Origin: Monarcha castaneiventris obscurior
Lineage: Eukaryota > Chordata > Aves > Passeriformes > Monarchidae
DNA: 64,000 nucleotides
Direction: 5' to 3'
Assembly (NCBI GenBank): GCA_026261815.1
Contig: JAMPIT010000894.1
Span: 54,612,147-54,676,146 of the forward strand
Shown here one piece after another: positions 1 through 13,000 of this stretch (its first letter is position 1; each line of letters begins with the position of its first letter). Position numbers and translations under genes: made by a program. The notes beneath the pieces are model-generated. The model was given only the letters and a program-made list of their open reading frames with translations. It searched no databases and had not been told where the DNA came from.

Positions 1-869
1 AATTAGAAGCACTAGTGTTGAATTGGATGCAGTAAAAGCACCACACATGGGCAGTGAACCAAGCAGAGCCACTCTCCTGGAGCTTGTCATGTGTCCCTTC
101 TGCACCAAGCCCCAGGGAAGCTTTGCAGCTAACGTTTGTATTTGCTTGGGTGGGAGATTGTGGAGAGATGAGGTTGCTCAGAAATTGAGGATTTCACAGG
201 GAGACATGAACTCCTGTCTCAATCACCTGGGGTGAGTGGGGAAACGTGGCTTTATTCTTTATTCCCCCTGTCTGAATGTGAAGTTCAGGGATAGTGCTGT
301 TTAACTGCTGGGATGCTGCTGCTTTTCCCAAATGAGGGTCTGTATTTGCTGTACACAATCAAAGCTAACCTGACGGGTCTGCATTTATTTTGCTCACTCC
401 TGCTGTCCTAAACTGACCTAAACTTTTGGTATGAGGCTGAAGGTTCAGCCACCCAAGCAAGGCTGCTTCATCTGCCTCCTGCCACACACACAGGTCCACA
501 AGGGGCTGGAAAAGAGCCCATAAATCCCTACCTGTGTGGCTGGCACGTGTGGCACTGCTGCCACCAGGCACCAGGCTGATGTCCATCCCACTGAGCAGCG
601 TGAGGACCCACAGCTGCAGAAGCTGAGGCTGCTCCTCAAGTTTCCTTCTGTCTGGATCCAAGCTGAGGAGCCCTGGCAGGGCTGTCCTGGGCTGGAGGGG
701 TGTTTTTGCTGGCCAAAAGCAGAGTGCACACACCTTGCCTGTGCCTCTGGGGACAGCACAGGACCCCACGCAGGAACCACTGGCCAAGGACCACTCAAGT
801 GCAGGGGTGAGGTCCCCCATGGACTCCCTCCTCCCCTAACACCCTGCTGTCACCTTTGTGCCTTCCCAG
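1..869 (+). other. MICAL2 intron (3' part)
   Basis: No exon that fits the phase of the exon at 870. Open frames run through the GC-rich part (about 445-870) but have no family resemblance. A gtgagt-type donor near 232 is not paired with a convincing acceptor. Nothing else recognised. Confidence 0.5.
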
Positions 870-1062
870 GCTGCTGCCTGCCCATGGCTCACGAGCCCAC
901 CTCCCCCAAGAAGGCGAAGAGCATCCCCAAACACCACGACCTGGAGAGCTGGTTCTCACCCCCTTCCCCTGAGTGGGCCATCGTGAGGGTCATCCCCGAG
1001 GAGGAGATGACTGAGCACAACCTCCTTGCTGTCCGAGTCATGGTCACCAGCGATGCTAGCAG
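870..1062 (+). CDS. MICAL2: MICAL2 linker exon (first in window)
   Basis: 193 bp between acceptor ...ccttcccag and donor gtactt, taking 2 nt to finish a codon and leaving 2 nt over. It encodes a 63-residue Ser/Pro/acidic stretch including [19 protein letters not shown], read as part of the disordered linker between LIM and bMERB. The frame is open well upstream of the acceptor, so the start is set by the polypyrimidine-AG site and not by an ATG. The donor is weaker than its neighbours (gtactt). Joined to the next exon it reads ...TSDAS-SSELESD without a stop. The preceding exon is outside the window. Confidence 0.75.
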
Positions 1063-4000
1063 GTACTTTAAAATACAAGTAAACCTATAAGAGCAGTTTG
1101 GTTTTCTCTGGAATGCTAAAGAAAATCGTAACAAAATATAGAACTGGATGTATGCACAACTGGGTAGGTGGGGGAAAAGAACCAAACTAAAAATCCCCCA
1201 CAAATGTTCAGGATAACAATTGTTCTTAACCACAGCCACAAATCCCCCCAGGCACATGAATCACTTTGCAGGAAATCTTCAAACATTCACATCCCACACA
1301 GGGGCCTGAATCAGAAGGATAAACATTGCTGTGATCAGCTTGGGTTCAGCTCTTGGAACCGTTGGTTTTTGGTACACAGGGATTTGGGCAGTGGGTGTGT
1401 TGTGGCCAAAGGTGCATCCTGTGACCTGGCCACCTCCCTCCTTGGGCACCATCCTGCAGCTCATACCCTGGGCCTCTCCTGGGTTTTGAGAGCCTGCCCA
1501 TCCCTATGAAATCTGAAATTTGATGAACCCTGAGCAGCTGTCAGAGGAAGCCCAATTTTCTATGTACACATTAGAATGTATTTGCTTTTGGGCAGGATTC
1601 TGTGGCAGTTTGTTCCATCTAAAGATTAGATTGGTATCCCCTGAGTAAAGCAGTTTTCCTACTGAGAACTAAAACCTAGGAGGGAGAGTGAAAAGAAAAA
1701 AAAGGCAAAACCAAGACCAGCTGTTGTAAGCACTGCTGCTCTGTGGGGAAGCTCGTTCAGATTCCTGACACCCTCTAAACACCTGTTTGTGGTGCTGTGT
1801 GTAGCTTTTGGAGAGCAACCTGGCTCTGAGGAATGCAACTTTCTGCTATTCCCTGAGGTGGTTTGAAACAGGGCTTGTGCTCTTGCAGGGAAGGATGAAC
1901 CTATCCGTGGGGAAAAGGAGAACACAGGGAAGGGTTTCCTACCTGCTTAGCAGCTCCCCTGCAGAGCGTGTGCTTGCATCCCCCACTAACACCCTCCGGC
2001 TCGTAGTGCCCTGCTGGCATCCAGGCAGCGATGAGAGCCGGCTAATCCCCTGATCTGAGGGATCAGCTCCTTTCCCTGCGGCTGGACAGCAGGGCCCGGC
2101 TCCCTGCCAGCAGGACCTGGCACAAGGGGTGCCAGCACATCTGCCACCAGCACAGCGGGTGCCAGGGGCTCCGAGGCCAAGCTCTGCTGCACCCTCTGGG
2201 TCGGGCTGCTCCGGCAGGACAGCCCCTGCCTGGAGAGGGGGACAAGAGGAGCAGCGAGTGACAATTGGCACTGCTGAGCTGGCTGCAGGGAACTCGGTGG
2301 GACTGGGAAATTGACCAGCTCGGTGACACAGCTCTGCAGTTCAGGCTTCAGGCACTGTGAGTAATGACCCCCATTCCAGCAGAGATGAGAGGAGAAACCT
2401 CATGCTATAGCACTTACCTCCTTGCTGGCCAAGGAAAATACACGTTTTGCTCTTTAAAACAGAAAGATATCAATCAATGTTAATGGCAGGGCTTTTTCTT
2501 TTCCTTTGGTGTGGCCCTCTGCCCGATCTCAGTGTGGTATCTCTCCATCCATGCAGGGTCTCAGCTATCAAAGCCTTCATATATTTATATTTTTATATAT
2601 ATATATATCTGTATCCCTCTGTATGGTTGACACTGCTTGAAAGTCAGCTTAAAAAGTACATTTTAGCATGAAATGCAAGGCCACTCTGATGCAGCCTGCC
2701 AAGAGAGCAGCACACCTGGAGAGGTGCTCCCTTCCCTTGCTGTCTTGCTGCCCTGGCCTCACAGTACTGCTGGTTTGTTCTGGGTGAAGCTGGGACACAG
2801 GACTGGTGGGTGCTACCCAAATGCATGGCTTTATAGGGTCTGCAGCCTCTCCTTTACCTTTTCTTCCTCCTGGGCTGTGCCCTGGGCTGTCACAACAAAA
2901 TTTCGCTTTCTGCTGTATAAACATGAAGCAGCGTTCTCCTGCCACACCAATAGGACTGCTGGTGCTGTGAGCTCCTTGTTTTTTGAGGCACAGCTATTAA
3001 TCATCACAGTAAATCTAAGAATTAGGTTGGCAGTATTGTTTGCATTCAAAAGAGGCTGAGTGCAGATCCTGCTGCACTCATTCATGGCAGTGGGAATGTG
3101 GTCACATCAGAAGGGCTGATGGTGTCTGTTCCCAGTAGTCTGAACTTTAGAGATGAAAGAAATGGCCTGATTATTAGAAAGAGGGCTAATAATCACCTCC
3201 AACAGTTGCTCTGCCCTGAGGCAAGGTCATGATGTGCATGTCATCCACACATGTGTTTGTGTGGTATATTTTTAATTACATTTACACAAGGGGATGCCAC
3301 AATCTGCCTCTGTGATCAGCTCAGGTGCCTCCCTGGGCTGCCCAGTGTTTCATGGGCTGGTCCAGTGGCTCCTGCAAATGAGGAGAGTTTGTTTCCTTGT
3401 TTCCTGCAGACACCTTTTGCACATTTGAAAGCTGCTTAGGGAGCATCACTCAATTGTCTCTCTCTAGACTCATGCTTCCAATTTTCTCCAGCTTCTGGAC
3501 TCCACCTTGCTTGCTGGGCCCATGGCTCTCCTCATGCCTCTCCTCCAGGCTCCTTTCTCCTCTTATTTTCAAAAATCTGCAGGAAAAATATGAAAAGTAT
3601 TTTCACATTTTGAAAAGAGTTTTGACCCTTGTGCCTTGTTTCCAGGCCAATTACAGTCTTGCAAATGCTGTTTCCCTTATTTCATCCTGCTTATTTCAGC
3701 CTTGGAGGCAGAAGGGCCTGGCCTTGCTAACCAAGCAGTGAGGGGTTTCACCCCAAGTCCCTCTCAGCAGCACTTTGATTCCAGGTGCTGAATGTAGTGG
3801 CTCTGGGTGCAAATCCAGAGTCTGATGGGAATGGGGATAGCTCAGCTGTGGACCACCTACAGCAACTTACAGTCCTGTAATAACGATGATGAAAGCAGGA
3901 AAATGAGGACATCAGCTCTGGGTGCCAAACACCTCTTCCTCTGAAACACCCACACTGCTGTCAGTGCTGATGCCAGTGCTTGTTGCACCCCCTGAAATGT

Positions 4001-7000
4001 CCCACTTCCATCTTGCCCTTTTTCCCTGTAGCTCTGAGCTGGAGTCTGATTTCAACGGTGACTCCTCGAACTCTGAGGTGAGCGAAGGACAGACCTCGCT
4101 GCTGGAGCCCCCCACCTGCTCCAGCCCCATCCAGAGGTGGGCATCGCTCATCAGGAACCCTGTGGTGCCAGAGGAAACCTCCAAAACATCCAAAGTGGCT
4201 GATGGTAAGCAGGATCCTGACCTGGGGGTGCTCCAGCAGCCTCTCCTGAGATAAGCAGGACTGGGGGAGATGTTTCGAAGCAGAGGCTTTTCCCTGAAGT
4301 GTGGCCAGGTTGTGCCGGCTAATGGTGTCTTTTGGGGGTGTTTCTGCCTTTTTGGTGCTGTAACTGAAGCACCATTTCCGTGGTGCAGGGTAACCTGAAG
4401 GAGCTGTGCCTTGTGCTCGGCTTGCAGGGGTGGGATGAATGTTTTCCCACTGGTAAAATGTTAGGATGTTATTAGTCAATGCAGCATCTGCAGCACTGCC
4501 TAGGCAAGGATGATGCTGGGAATCGCTAGAGAGCTCTGCTTGGGAAAATTTGTGTTTCTACAGGTAGCTGCTTAAGGTTTTTGTATCCAGTGAAAGCACA
4601 GGGAGGAAAGGATATAGCTAGCAGGGAGGTAGGGAGAGGTTTGGGAACAATCTGCCTTCAAATGGAAGCTCTTGTCTGGAGCTGGTCAGAACTAAAAGAT
4701 GTGCTAAAAACAGCCAAAGAAATTGTTCTGCAGAAAATAAAAGGCCACCAGCATTCGTTTCTTCCCATCTCCCACCACCCCCACAGCCATATATGCATTT
4801 TTAATCCAAGCAGAAACGAGGGAATTTCGTACAGCAATTTAAATCAACTCTTGAATAATGGAGTCCTTGTTTAAGGCAAAAGGACAGCAGCAGACCCCAA
4901 AATGTGCCTAGCAGCGTGTGACTCCATGTAGACACTGAAGGATTTTATCCTTTTTCTTCCCCAGTTTCACGCTGTCCCCCATCCCTGGCTGCTGCGGTCG
5001 TTTTCCTGCCCCCAGCCCCTGTGCAGGTTTGGGATGAGTGCGGGGGTTCCTGAGCTCCGCACTGGGAGCTGCTCCCGCATCCCGCGGCGGGTGCGCGCTG
5101 CCCTCTCCCGGCTGCGGGCTGCTTGGAAAGCTGATCCCCCCACGCCGGGGATTTGGGCTCCTGTCCCACCGCTTTTCTTTTCTCCCCTGCTCCATTTTTG
5201 CCCTCTGGCTTTTGCTGCATTAGCTGACCCTCTGTCCCTTCTGTTTCTGCTCAGCACTCCAGAGAGCCAACAGTTTTCAGTCCTCGGCATTAAATAAGTA
5301 TCAGAATTGGAGGAGAAAAATCCAAACGAGTGAGTAGAGCCTGAAAAGTGATTGTATCTTCTGTTCATGCTGTTTTCCTGTCTTTCAGTTGTCTTTAGAA
5401 TTTTTGTGTTTTGGAGTCACTAGTTGAGAAAACAGATATCTAAAACACACCAAATGTTTCTTTTCCATTTTCTTATCCTCAAAAGAAAAAAATCCCCTTC
5501 TGTGTGACTGTTCTCTATGTAACTATGCCCCTCAGCAAGTGGTGTCCACTTTAATTCTCCAGGTGAGAACCTGCACTCCTATCCCAGAGCTGCATATTTT
5601 GTCTCTAGCCCTGCCTGCACTGATTGCTTTTGATCAGGTGGGATGCTGGGTCTAACCTGGTGTCACTCATTAGAAATGCTCCTGGAGGTGCCTGTTGACA
5701 CACTTCCACAGGTGCTCTGTCACCTCTTTTCTGTTGGAAAAACCCCCCAGGTGATATTTCTGGGTTGGTGAAAGGGAGAAAGCTGATCCCAGGAGATGAG
5801 CAGGTGAAAATAAGTGTTAGTGGTCCTTGTCCTCTAGCAGTGTCCCGTGGTTTGGGCTGACCTGTGGGAATCACCCAGGAAGGCAGTGATTTTGACAGAG
5901 GTTGGATCTGTGCTCCGTTCACTTCTGGTCACCTCTCCCAGCTGAGGCTGCATCCAGGTGACCTTTCTCCTGGACTGGGGTCCCCAAACAAGACACCCAT
6001 CCTCAGTTTCACCCCTTCTGCTTGGGACTGTGTTGCCATCCTGCCCTGGCACAGCCCCTCAGCAAGTGCACGTGCTTTCCTCCCGGCCCCTAGGGACTGA
6101 CAGGTTCCTGCTGGGATTGGCCTCACCAGTATGGGGCTGGGTGAGTGTACCAGCATCCCAGAGCCCCTCCAAGCTCTGCCAGCAGTGCATTTGTGTCTGT
6201 GAGACTGGGGTGTTGGCAGGCTGAAGTGCAAAGCATGGATGTACAGCAGCAGGAGGGCGGGATCTGCGCATGTGACCGAGTGCCACGGTTTCTGAGCATG
6301 GAGACAGCAGGTTTTGGGGAATGGTGGTGACAGCTGCTCTTTAACCCTGCCCTAAGCTGCCCTCTGCAACGAGGGGGATTTCTGCTGCTGCTCAGGGTCC
6401 CAGTTGCCTTCAGAGAAGTTATGGCTCTGCTTCTGAAACAAGTAGGATCCCTGTGCCCATTATGGGACCAGTGCTCAAGCAGAGGCATTTCGGGTTGCTT
6501 GCTTTGAATGCCTAAAGAAAGCTTGGAGGTTATTTGCAAGTACTCACTGTGGGATGAATTTTTACATCTCAAACGATGAGATAAGATGCATTTCCTCTTC
6601 CTGGCATCAGCCTTGCCTTCAAGTCAGGTGCACATGAGCACTGTCGCTACCCACCCACAGGCCCTGGGAAGCCTCCAGTGCCTCACATCTGGGATAACTC
6701 AGTAAATCTCGGTGGAGTATGCACAGGGCTGTTTCATGGTCCTGAGAGGAGGCTCCCACCAAGCTCAGCTTCCTCCCCTGTGAGGGTCTGTCCCTGGAGG
6801 GGCAGCTGTGGCAGGCAGACAGGCAGGACAGGCCTGCATTCCCTGGGATTCCCTGCACCTCCGAGCCATGAGGCTTTGCCATGCTCTGAGGGGCTGCATG
6901 GGGTGTCCCACCCAGGGGAAGGCTCCCCCATGCTGAGGATGAGAAGGTGGAACAGGCTGTCCTCAAAGTCTCATGGCATCTGTGTCAGCCTTGGCTCTGC

Positions 7001-10000
7001 CTCTTGAGAACTGTAAAGCATGTGGGAAATGGCATAGACATCAGAGTTTGGCTCCACTAAAGGCTTGGATTTAAAGCCTTGCCTTAACTGATCTCAGTTT
7101 TTAAAAGATCAATCAATAATGATGCCTGATACAGGTTTGAGTGTGGCGTAAGACAGACTGTGAGAGAGGAAAGCAGAGAAGACTGGAGGGGGTGTCACTC
7201 TTAATTTTGACTGATTTTCAGCTTGTTCTCAGCAAGGGCATTACTTAATGGTTTGCCAATTAATTTTCCCATCGTTGTATTAAAATCTTCCATGTGCCTC
7301 AAGGGCTCTAGAGGGAGCTAAAAGCCTTTGAGAGGGAAGCAATGTGCTGCATGAGTCTGCCTGAACCTCAAGTATGCTGTCAAAATGAGGTGTAAAGCAC
7401 AGTCAGCATACACTGGGAGCAGAATAAAGGCTTTTTTTACTCTCTGGAGGAAGACTGTAAGTCATAGTTTCTATATTTAATCCAATTTGATTACAGGAAT
7501 TCATATGATCATCAGTCATGTGAAAAAAAAATCTGTCTCCTTTTCAGACATATTTCCCCAAACACATATGTTTCATAAACAGCACGGGGTAGGCAGCCAA
7601 GGAGAGGAAATCAGTGTCACGGCTGTATTGGCTGCAAGGCTCAGAGCAGGATATTACCTTTCAAAACCTTTAATCCCCCTCGCACGGCCACAGGGAACGC
7701 CGTGCTCTTAATTTATCTTGGGATTTTGGGCCAAGCGGATCATGATAGTGCCCTAGGGACCTTTTTTTTTTTTAAAAAATCCTGTTTTGAAAGCAAAGCT
7801 GAAAATACAGGTTCAGCATCTTGGTGGGAATGAGAGCGTTTTCCCTGTGGCAGACGGCGGCTTTGTGTGGAGCAATGTTCTCGCATGTGCAGGCCCTGTC
7901 CTCGTGAGCCCGCCCACGAGAGCTGGGGTGGGAAGCAGTTCTCCCCATGGGCATGAGCAGACCCCTGGGCTGGGGGTTTTATACCCTCATCAGGGTTCTG
8001 GCTGTTGCTGCTGCAGCACTTGCATTTGTGTCCTGAATCATGACATTTGCTCATGTCAGGAGGCTCAGGGCCTTAGTGGATCAGCCTGAACCCCCCTGGC
8101 TCACTTATGCTGGTGGTGGCATTTTTTATCCTAATTGTGGATTCTCATGTTTTCCTGTAGCTCAGTTACAGAATACAAAGGTCAGCCCCTGGTTGCCATC
8201 CCTGTGAGAGTTCCTTAACAGGCTCCAGCAGGGTGTTGCCCTCCAGTCTTGATCCAACATTACGAGTTGCATCAAGATTGGGTACAAAGAGGTGAGACAC
8301 TGAGAGGAAGGAAACTCTGCTTCCCTGCCTGGCTTGCCTTTGCTGAAGTCCACATGCAGGAGCTGTCCTCTCTGTCTCTGGAGTGTTGCTTTTGTCCTTA
8401 TGCAGCTTTTAATCCCTATGTAGAAGAACCAAAGTTTGCTTTGGGAACATGCATAGATTTCAGAACTAATGGTTGGGTTTGGGAGTTAATAATTGAGCTA
8501 TAAATATACTTGTCATGTTATAGCTGGACATGATAGTATCTTGGATCAGGGACACTTTTGTTTGTCCAAAGATTATTTATTATGTAAAATTCCCACAGGC
8601 ACAAATATTGGAAAGTTCTCCTGACTTCCTTCAGGTGCAAGTTGCCTCCTTTAGCAATTTTTTACCTTGCCTGATCCTAGGAGAGCCCCCATCATGCTGC
8701 CTGTTGTCCCTGCTTGGGAGTCTGAAGGATTTTTTCTGTCCTTACTGCCTGCAGGTGGATGCATTTCCCATTTTTTTTCCCATTCTGATAGACAGTTCTC
8801 TCAGAAGTCATCCATTTTCTTCATTTCTTGGAATTACCCAAAGTTCAAAAGTCCCAGGTTGTTTTGACTGCCTCTGCTTCTGAGGCCCAAAGGCCCTCTA
8901 AAGAGGGCTGGTTTTCCAGAAAGTTTCCTGGAACTCAAAAGCTGCTTCACTACACCCAGCCAAAAAGTGGAAGCAGCTCAGGTCCACTGCTGAGAATATC
9001 CACATGTGTTTGGCACAGCATGCACACACACGTGAGTGAGGCCATAAACTTCAGTGTTGTAGGTCAGTTCTTCAGGTTTAACTCTATCCAGGCGGCTGTT
9101 TAATCTTCTGCTCTTGTTCTTTAATTGCAGACTTCATATAAGACAAATTCAACACCAATGTGAAGGTAAAAGTTGTGTCTTTTGCAGGCTTTCCTCTGCT
9201 GTCGAGCAAGAAACCTGGGCTCCACTGCAAGGACAGCTCAGGCAGCTGTCAGAGTGGTGCTGCAGAGGAGCACTCCCAAACACAGGTAGGAAGGAGAATT
9301 GTGCAGGGCAGAATGACTGTAACTGCTGATGGGGCATCTCTGCTCCCAGCAGGCTGTCTCTGCTCCTTTGAATAGTTTTGGTCCTCACAGTAACCACTGA
9401 GGTTGGCGTTATAGTTGTGCTGCAAGGGGGGAAGAGACTTGGATTTGATGCAATCATTCCCAAATCAAGCTGCTGTGAGACTCAGGCCTCGATCACACGA
9501 GGAGTCAGCCACTAATCTGTTGCACCAGTCATAAAATCACAGCATAGTTTAGGCTGGAAAAGGGCTTCACACCTCCCACTGCTCAGGAGCATCTTCTGTG
9601 TCCTTCAGGACCTAGGATTTCCATGGCTTTTTCAGTTTTTTTTTAAATTTTGGGGTTTTTTTAAGGATGAGGAAGGGTGGGCCTGCCATGAGTGCAGCAC
9701 TGCAGCAGGAGGAGTCATGACCGACCATCCCAAGCACACGGCAGCATGTCCCTGGACTCCTGGAGCCAGGTGGAGCAGGGAGCAGCCCACATCCTCCACG
9801 CCCTGGACAGTTGTCCTCACCCTTGGGCTAAACATAACTAGAGTTGCTTGACCTCAGGGCCTGTGCTAGCTAAAAACCAGCTCTTCCACATCCACGGTGG
9901 CAGCTGAAATCCGGTGCAGGACAATGGGGCCGGGAAGGGAAGGTCCCAGGGGAGCAGAGCTGCACAATGCTGCCTGGCCACGCTGTGCATGAGGACAGGG

Positions 10001-13000
10001 GAGTCCATCAGCTCCTGCTCTACAAGCACTGCTTAGTGGCCTTCTTCTTACTCTAAAAAGCAAGGATTAAGAGGGTGTTTGTTTGTTTATTGTGTTTCTT
10101 ACATTTTGCTATCTGACATCCTGGCCAGTAATAGTTTTAGTCATCAAACAGAAGTGTGAAATGGAGTGGAATCATTATTGCCTTACTTCTGATGCTTCTG
10201 GGAAATGAAAAGTCAGACAGATTAATGGCTTCACCCATGTGAATTTGGGTATCTGGCACATAAATGGAAGCAGGAATTCAATCTTCACACCATCCATTAT
10301 CACATAGCGCTGATGATAAAATGCCTCCTTTTTAAGACTGAACGAAAAACTCTAATTTTGTTCTGCTGGCTACATAAAGTGGGCATTTATCCCTGTTACT
10401 ATCTTCAGCAGAAGATTTTGGTGACTGGAGTAATGAATTTAAACCTCTACCAAAGGAAAAATAATCATGAGAGGGAACTAATTAAATAGTTTAAAACTAC
10501 CATCTTGCATTTTATAATCTTTCCTGGGTCACTTCTTTCATTCCTACCTGCACTACATAAACATGCAATATTATAAAAACGTTTGGAGAGGATGGATAAT
10601 GGTCTCTTGTGCTTGCTCAAAACTCTAAGGTGATGCAACTGGAACACACACAGGAGAATAGAGCAGATCTGCTCTTGTCTGTTTTCCTGGAGATAGGACT
10701 GTTTCTTTCTAAGGAAAATATTAAAGGTAATTCATAAAGATATGACAGATTCTTTGCATGAATAACATTATTTTTAGACTATTAAAATTTCCAGTAGTAT
10801 TAGATTTCCACTCCTAGAGAAATATTAGCCCTTTAGGGGGAAAAGCTTTTCTTACATTACCATTTACAGATGTATTTGTGTACAAATTAAATATTACGTT
10901 CATTACTATTATGTTAAGATTAAAATGGATTAAAATATTTTATGAAATAGAAGCTACACAAAGCAGTATTTTTATATCCCTAAAATAATCCCTCTTTTTT
11001 CATGCACTTCACAGTTGGCTTCTTGCAAGAAGCCACCAGAAATTGCAAGAGGACATTCCAAATCCTGCAGCCCAGTATTTCAAAGAAAAGAAGAAGCCAG
11101 GGAGATGCCTGAAGACAGACATCACTCTGTTCCCCACTGTCCTTTCCAGAGCAGCACCACAGGTTCTCCATGGACCCCTCTTGGGAATGGGACACTGGCT
11201 GCTGATTTTTATGAGCCTGAAGACACAGATAGTGATATTGGGATTCACTCAGCCCGGGACTGGAAAGAAAAAACACAAAAAATTATCTCCGAACCTGAGG
11301 ATTTTAACAGGAAGACAAAAGTGGCGTCATCTCTGGATTTGAAAGGGAAAAATGGCAAAAATACCAGGCACCCAGAAGAAAAGCTTGAGCAAGAGCTAAA
11401 GGAGGCAAGAAAGAGGCTGGGGCTTCGTACTCAACAGCAACCCTTGCATGGCTCAAACAGGACAGACTTGGGTGGGACCAGTCCAGGGTATGGAAACAAT
11501 CCAGAGAAGAAGGATGCTGGCTGGAGAAAAGAAGTGTTCAAGCAGTCTGGTTGTCCTGGGCCTCTCTTATCTGTAGATGGTGCTCCACCAGCTTTGTCAG
11601 CTGACACAAAGGATGCTCTGAGGATTCCAGATGTGGTTTCCAGGGAGCATGCAGCCGGCCAGCCAAAATCCCCACTGAGGCTCATAGCCAATGCTATCAA
11701 AAGGTCCATTTGGGAGCCTCTAACCTCCACTCCAGAAGGACTAAAGCAGGACTCGGAGGGTAAAGTCAAAGCCTCTTCAGAACAAGTTTTCTTCAGCTTC
11801 CCCAGCACTCCTGGGTATTCCCTAAGCCGAAGGAACAGGAACAACAACAACACTCAGTCACAGGATCCTAAAGTAAGGGAGTGGGCAGGAAAATATTTAG
11901 GAGATGGGAGCCCTTTCTCAAATCCATCTCATTCTTCTGTTGGCTCTGAAGAGATATCTCTAAGGGATAACAGGGAAGAGGTATCCTTCACACCCTACAG
12001 GCCTTCCAAGACAACCCATATACCTCAGAAATCAGTTTGCACTAGGATGGAGGAAGTCCCAGGACTCCTAGAAAGGTTTACCTTTGAAGACAGTCCTCTA
12101 GGGGCTCCCATGGATGAGATGTGTATCTGTAAGAAAAAGTCCACGCTTCTTTCATCTCCAGAGCCCAAGAACTCCTTCAAGGACAGTCTGGATGACTCTG
12201 CACAAAAAGGGTCACTCTTCAACAGAGTGAGAAGTAAAGCTCGTGAAAGGGAACGGAATTCCTTGGTGTCATCTCTGCCTGTTATGAAGGACCATTCTCC
12301 AGAAAGGCTGTGTTACCCTTTCACAGGTGAGGACCTGAGTGGAATAACTTTGTTATTATTACTGTTACCATTATTATTATTACTATTATTATTGTGTAAT
12401 TGCACTTAACCTTCAGAAGACCTATGTGTGATCATGCAAACACATATCTATTGTGCATTATCTTTGACTCCTAGTTACTTTCTACATAAGGAGACTTAAT
12501 AAATACATTTTGTGGCTAGAGTTTAGGAGTTGCTACAGATTTAAAGAAGCAGAGTGGATTTGCAAGCAGAATGCAGCTCACTGGATCCAAGTTTGTTTTG
12601 CTGCTCGCTGCTGTTCAGACACATTTGGATCAGGGAATCCTACTCAAGAGGTGGAAAGGGTAGCAAGGCAGGGTGGGATGCTGGGCAGAGCAGCTTCTGT
12701 GGTGACACCGAGTGGTGGAAGGAGGACTACAGCAGGCAAGCAGAAGGATGAGCACCAAGAACTCCAGTTTTTGCAGTGCAGAGTGCATTTGTTTTTCCTC
12801 CTGTGAAGAACCCGAGACTGAAGCACTTGCAACAGCAAGAAGCTTTGCTCTGTTTGTGCTTTCTCAGCAGGTGTCTCCTCAGCTCTGCTGTCAGAGTGAC
12901 CGAGCTGTGGACATACTTTTGGGAGCTTTGCAGTGTCATTAATATCCCCTTTAATGAGAGAGGAGAGAGCACCTTATTGACCTCCTCTGACCTGTTTGTG

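Noticed and set aside
120..232. Possible exon between ...ctttgcag and a gtgagt donor
   Set aside because: The acceptor tract is poor and the peptide shows no resemblance to the MICAL linker. The phase to the exon at 870 could not be supported.
536..869. Open frame upstream of the first MICAL2 exon
   Set aside because: The frame is continuous with the exon, but a polypyrimidine-AG acceptor sits at 868-869 and the upstream residues show no MICAL character. Treated as intron.
9131..9165. Short exon-like segment with aattgcag acceptor and gtaaaa donor
   Set aside because: In the phase left by the exon ending at 5329 it hits a TAA within four codons. The neighbouring exon at 9188 fits both sides instead.
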